Assembly: GCA_023430315.1 (NCBI GenBank)
Contig: JAEZAW010000316.1
Coordinates: 1 to 22,516, forward strand
From: Pseudomonadota bacterium
GTDB taxonomy: Bacteria > Pseudomonadota > Alphaproteobacteria > Rhizobiales > Hyphomicrobiaceae
DNA: 22,516 bases
Direction of reading: 5' to 3'
Part shown: piece after piece, positions 19,982-22,516 of the stretch
Layout: each line of letters opens with the position of its first letter
Position numbering within the stretch: the stretch's first letter is position 1
The notes under the pieces: generated by a model
Databases searched by the model: none
Told to the model about the DNA's origin: nothing
What the model saw: only the letters and a program-made list of their open reading frames with translations
Made by a program: the position numbers and the translations under genes

Positions 19982-20434
19982 ATGGTGAAGCCGGTCTATG
20001 TGCTGAACGGGCCCAACCTCAATATGCTCGGCCTGCGCGAACCCCATATCTATGGCTCCGAGACGCTGGATGATGTCCGCCGCATGGTGGAGGACCACGC
20101 CCGCGCGCTCGGTCTTACCGTGAGCTTCCGCCAGACCAATATTGAGGGCGAGCTCGTCACCTGGATCCAGGAAGCGCGCACGAGCGCCAGCGGCATCATC
20201 CTCAATGCCGGCGCCTATACGCACACCTCCATCGCCCTTCTTGATGCGCTGACTGCCGCCGAAGTGCCCGTGGTCGAGGTTCATCTTTCGAACGTCTTCC
20301 GCCGCGAGCCCTTCCGGCATCACTCGTACGTCTCTCCCGCCGCTTTCGGCGTGCTCTGTGGCTTCGGCCCCAAAGGCTATCTCCTCGCGCTCGATGGACT
20401 GCACGCGCGCCTGAGCGCCGCTGCAAAAAGCTGA
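19982..20434 (+). CDS. aroQ: 3-dehydroquinate dehydratase, type II
   Basis: A 150-aa enzyme of the shikimate pathway that removes water from 3-dehydroquinate to give 3-dehydroshikimate. The type II hallmarks are all there: NGPNLNMLGLREPHIYG (10-25) with the catalytic Tyr24, LNAGAYTHTS with Asn75 and His81, and VEVHLSNVFRREPFRHHSY with His101 and the substrate-binding Arg region. Full family length; the enzyme normally forms a dodecamer in the cytoplasm. Start: ATG at 19982 after GAGG; an overlapping GTG one codon earlier is less likely. It directly precedes accB, as in many alphaproteobacteria, so the three genes are probably one operon. Confidence 0.95.
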   Translation: MVKPVYVLNGPNLNMLGLREPHIYGSETLDDVRRMVEDHARALGLTVSFRQTNIEGELVTWIQEARTSASGIILNAGAYTHTSIALLDALTAAEVPVVEVHLSNVFRREPFRHHSYVSPAAFGVLCGFGPKGYLLALDGLHARLSAAAKS

Positions 20435-20470
20435 GCGCCGTTGTCTGAACCCCATCTGCGGACTTAAAGC

Positions 20471-20965
20471 ATGGCCAAGGAAAGCAAGGACCGCGATGCC
20501 CTCGACAAGGGCCTGATCCGCGATCTCGCGCAGCTCCTCAACGAGACAGGTCTCACCGAGATCGAGATCGAGAAGGACGATCTCAAGGTGCGCGTTGCGC
20601 GTCACGCCGCGGCGCCTGCAGCCTACGCCGTCGGTGTCCCTGCGGCCGCGCCTGCCGCTTCAGGCGCACCGGTTTCAGCGCCGGGCGCACCCGCTTCTGC
20701 AGCGCCCTCCGGCCTCGATCCGGCGAGCCATCCAGGCTGCGTGAAATCGCCCATGGTCGGCACGGCCTATCGCTCACCCGAGCCCGGTGCTGCGGCCTTC
20801 ATCGACATCGGCACGCGCGTCACACAGGGCCAGACGCTTCTCATCATCGAGGCCATGAAGACAATGAACCACATCCCTGCGCCACGTTCGGGGGTGGTCA
20901 AAGAGATCCTGATCGAGAATGGCCAGCCCGTCGAATTCGGCGAGCCCCTTGTGATCATCGAGTAG
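20471..20965 (+). CDS. accB: Biotin carboxyl carrier protein of acetyl-CoA carboxylase
   Basis: A 164-aa carrier subunit that holds biotin between the carboxylase AccC and the transferase AccAD in the first step of fatty acid synthesis. The N-terminal 45 residues carry the conserved short helix LIRDLAQLLNETGLTEIEIE. A long Ala/Pro-rich linker (about 46-85) follows, then the lipoyl/biotinyl domain with the biotin site EAMKTMN (Lys130), the thumb-containing GTAYRSPEPGA, and the end GEPLVIIE. Typical length. It starts 36 bases after aroQ and ends 44 bases before accC, so translation in one operon is likely; AccB often limits its own operon in bacteria, but no such site is visible here. Confidence 0.95.
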   Translation: MAKESKDRDALDKGLIRDLAQLLNETGLTEIEIEKDDLKVRVARHAAAPAAYAVGVPAAAPAASGAPVSAPGAPASAAPSGLDPASHPGCVKSPMVGTAYRSPEPGAAAFIDIGTRVTQGQTLLIIEAMKTMNHIPAPRSGVVKEILIENGQPVEFGEPLVIIE

Positions 20966-21009
20966 CAGGATCAAGCGCTGTGCCGGACGCAGCGCGACGA
21001 GGACAAGGC

Positions 21010-22359
21010 ATGTTCGACAAGGTTCTGATCGCCAACCGCGGCGAGATCGCGCTCCGGATCCAGCGCGCCTGCAAGGAACTCGGCATTGCGACCGTGGCCG
21101 TGCACTCGACTGCGGACGCCGACGCCATGCACGTCCGCCTTGCCGACGAGAGCGTCTGCATCGGCCCGCCGCCGGCTTCCGAGAGCTATCTCAATATCCC
21201 GCGCCTGCTTGCTGCCTGCGAGATCACTGGCGCCGACGCCATTCATCCGGGCTACGGCTTCCTTTCGGAGAACGCGCGCTTCGCCGAGATCCTCGAAGAG
21301 CACGACATCACCTTCATCGGCCCGACGTCCGAGCACATCCGGATCATGGGCGACAAGATCGAAGCCAAGGAAACAGCCAAGCGGCTCGGCATCCCGGTCG
21401 TCCCCGGCTCCGACGGCGGCGTCGCCAATGAAAAGGATGGCCTGCGCATCGCCAAGTCCATGGGCTTTCCCGTGCGGATCAAGGCGGCGGCGGGCGGCGG
21501 CGGGCGCGGCATGAAAGTCGCCCGCTCGGAAGAGGATCTCGAGATCGCCTTCAGGACCGCGCGCGCTGAGGCGAAGGCCGCCTTCGGCGACGACAGCGTC
21601 TATATCGAGAAGTACCTCACGCATCCCCGGCACATTGAGATCCAGGTCTTCGGCGACGGCAAGGGCAATGCCATCCACCTTGGCGAACGCGACTGCTCGC
21701 TCCAGCGCCGCCACCAGAAGATCCTCGAAGAGGCGCCTTCGCCGGCCCTCAATGCCGAGCAGCGAAAGAAGATCGGCACGACCGTCGCCAATGCGATGAA
21801 GAAGCTCAAGTACCGCGGCGCCGGCACCGTCGAGTTCCTCTACGAGGACGGCGAGTTCTATTTCATCGAGATGAACACGCGCCTGCAGGTCGAACATCCG
21901 GTGACGGAGATGATCACCGGTCTCGATCTCGTCCTCGAGCAGATCCGCATTGCCTCGGGCGGCTCGCTTTCGGTGACGCAGGAGGAAGTGACGTTCTCGG
22001 GGCACGCCATCGAGTGCCGCATCAATGCCGAGAACCCGATGAACTTTCGCCCCTCGCCGGGCAAGATCACATACTGGCATCCACCGGGTGGGCTCGGCGT
22101 GCGCGTCGATTCAGGCGTCTACCAGGGCTATCGCATCCCGCCGAACTACGACAGCCTGATCGGGAAGCTCATCGTGCACGGTAAGAACCGCAACGAGTGC
22201 CTCATGCGCTTGCGGCGCTGCCTCTCGGAGTTCGTGATCGACGGCATCGAGACCACGATCCCGCTCTTCACCGAGCTCTGCCGCCATCCCGACATCGCGA
22301 ATGGCCTCTACGACATTCACTGGCTCGAGCGCTATCTGAGCCAGCAGAACGAGAGCTGA
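21010..22359 (+). CDS. accC: Biotin carboxylase subunit of acetyl-CoA carboxylase
   Basis: A 449-aa ATP-grasp enzyme, the same length as the E. coli protein, that uses ATP and bicarbonate to carboxylate biotin on AccB. The N-terminus FDKVLIANRGEIALRIQRAC (2-21) is the classic biotin-carboxylase start. HPGYGFLSENARFAE, MGDK (113-116) and the ATP-grasp glycine loop AGGGGRGMKV (161-170) follow, then IEMNTRLQVEHPVTEM with the catalytic metal-binding Glu and Arg, and the C-terminal domain. The start is ATG at 21010; a GTG at 20980 would add ten odd residues. The glycine-loop region reads RIKAAAGGGG, a mild variation from the common IIKASGGGG. Last gene of the aroQ-accB-accC operon. The enzyme is cytoplasmic. 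Confidence 0.97.
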   Translation: MFDKVLIANRGEIALRIQRACKELGIATVAVHSTADADAMHVRLADESVCIGPPPASESYLNIPRLLAACEITGADAIHPGYGFLSENARFAEILEEHDITFIGPTSEHIRIMGDKIEAKETAKRLGIPVVPGSDGGVANEKDGLRIAKSMGFPVRIKAAAGGGGRGMKVARSEEDLEIAFRTARAEAKAAFGDDSVYIEKYLTHPRHIEIQVFGDGKGNAIHLGERDCSLQRRHQKILEEAPSPALNAEQRKKIGTTVANAMKKLKYRGAGTVEFLYEDGEFYFIEMNTRLQVEHPVTEMITGLDLVLEQIRIASGGSLSVTQEEVTFSGHAIECRINAENPMNFRPSPGKITYWHPPGGLGVRVDSGVYQGYRIPPNYDSLIGKLIVHGKNRNECLMRLRRCLSEFVIDGIETTIPLFTELCRHPDIANGLYDIHWLERYLSQQNES

Positions 22360-22393
22360 TCGCCTTCTCAGTCGAATGCGTCTCAAAAACAGA

Positions 22394-22416
22394 TGCGCCG
22401 GCACGAGGCCGGCGCA
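22394..22416. terminator. Hairpin terminator shared by accC and the next gene
   Basis: TGCGCCGGC and GCCGGCGCA pair perfectly around ACGAG. On the minus strand the stem is followed by TCTGTTTTTG, so it best ends the leftward gene coming from the window edge; on the plus strand it lies 34 bp past accC and may also slow that transcript. Confidence 0.6.
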
Positions 22417-22437
22417 ATCAATGCGTTCTGCTGCAGG

Positions 22438-22515
22438 CTACGCCGCGTTGGAAAGCAGCGACCGCGCCTCGAGATTATCGCGCACAATGTCGAGCGGTTG
22501 ACGGATATCGATCAC
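22438..22515 (-). CDS. Partial CDS, C-terminus only, at the window edge
   Basis: On the minus strand an open frame of 25 codons ends at the TAG at 22440-22438 and runs off the window (ending RDNLEARSLLSNAA). It is convergent with accC and is followed by the T-rich side of the terminator hairpin, as expected of a real gene end. Too short to identify. Confidence 0.4.
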   Translation of the reverse strand: MIDIRQPLDIVRDNLEARSLLSNAA

Positions 22516-22516
22516 G

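Noticed and set aside
1..22516. CRISPR arrays and rRNA genes
   Set aside because: No regularly spaced identical repeats with unique spacers and no rRNA-like sequence seen anywhere in the window.

Overview
The window appears to come from a high-GC alphaproteobacterium, most likely of the order Hyphomicrobiales. The evidence is the housekeeping order on the right (M48 metalloprotease, DsbA-like thioredoxin, aroQ, accB, accC), a single-chain methylmalonyl-CoA mutase, and strongly GC-biased codon use. Genus cannot be read from the sequence alone.

Left part, about 1-10134: an integrated phage-like element ending at a tRNA-Gly(CCC) gene on the minus strand (10060-10134). A tyrosine integrase (9077-9991) lies directly beside the tRNA 3' end. 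Inside are two divergent operons. The leftward one (3820 to 927) encodes an AlpA-like HTH protein, two small proteins and an SF2-type helicase. The rightward one (3989 to 8136) encodes three small unknown proteins, a serine-recombinase-like protein that has lost catalytic arginines, and two proteins that look like phage DNA-ejection or internal virion proteins. Two tiny leftward genes (8145-8571) and a region with twin operator-like dyads (8898-8935) follow. No capsid, portal, terminase or tail gene is visible. The far left (1-926) has no convincing gene but holds four copies of a bipartite 27-bp repeat and several stem-loops, so it could be an origin or packaging region. The left attachment site was not found, so the element probably extends beyond the window. 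It could be a phage satellite or a fragment of a larger prophage.

Middle part, about 10135-13500: a sparse region with two small uncertain genes, palindromes, and a decayed 5' half of the same tRNA-Gly gene (11558-11588), which points to an older rearrangement at this integration site. Next comes an FkbM-type methyltransferase fused to an F5/8C (discoidin) domain, and a small exported protein with a cysteine cluster.

Right part, about 13500-22516: chromosomal genes. Leftward are a conserved MGxWG-type protein, methylmalonyl-CoA mutase and an ATC-hydrolase-family protein. Rightward are a BepA-like periplasmic M48/TPR protease, a DsbA-like oxidoreductase, AroQ (shikimate pathway), and AccB and AccC (acetyl-CoA carboxylase). 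A shared hairpin terminator at 22394-22416 separates accC from a partial leftward gene at the window edge.
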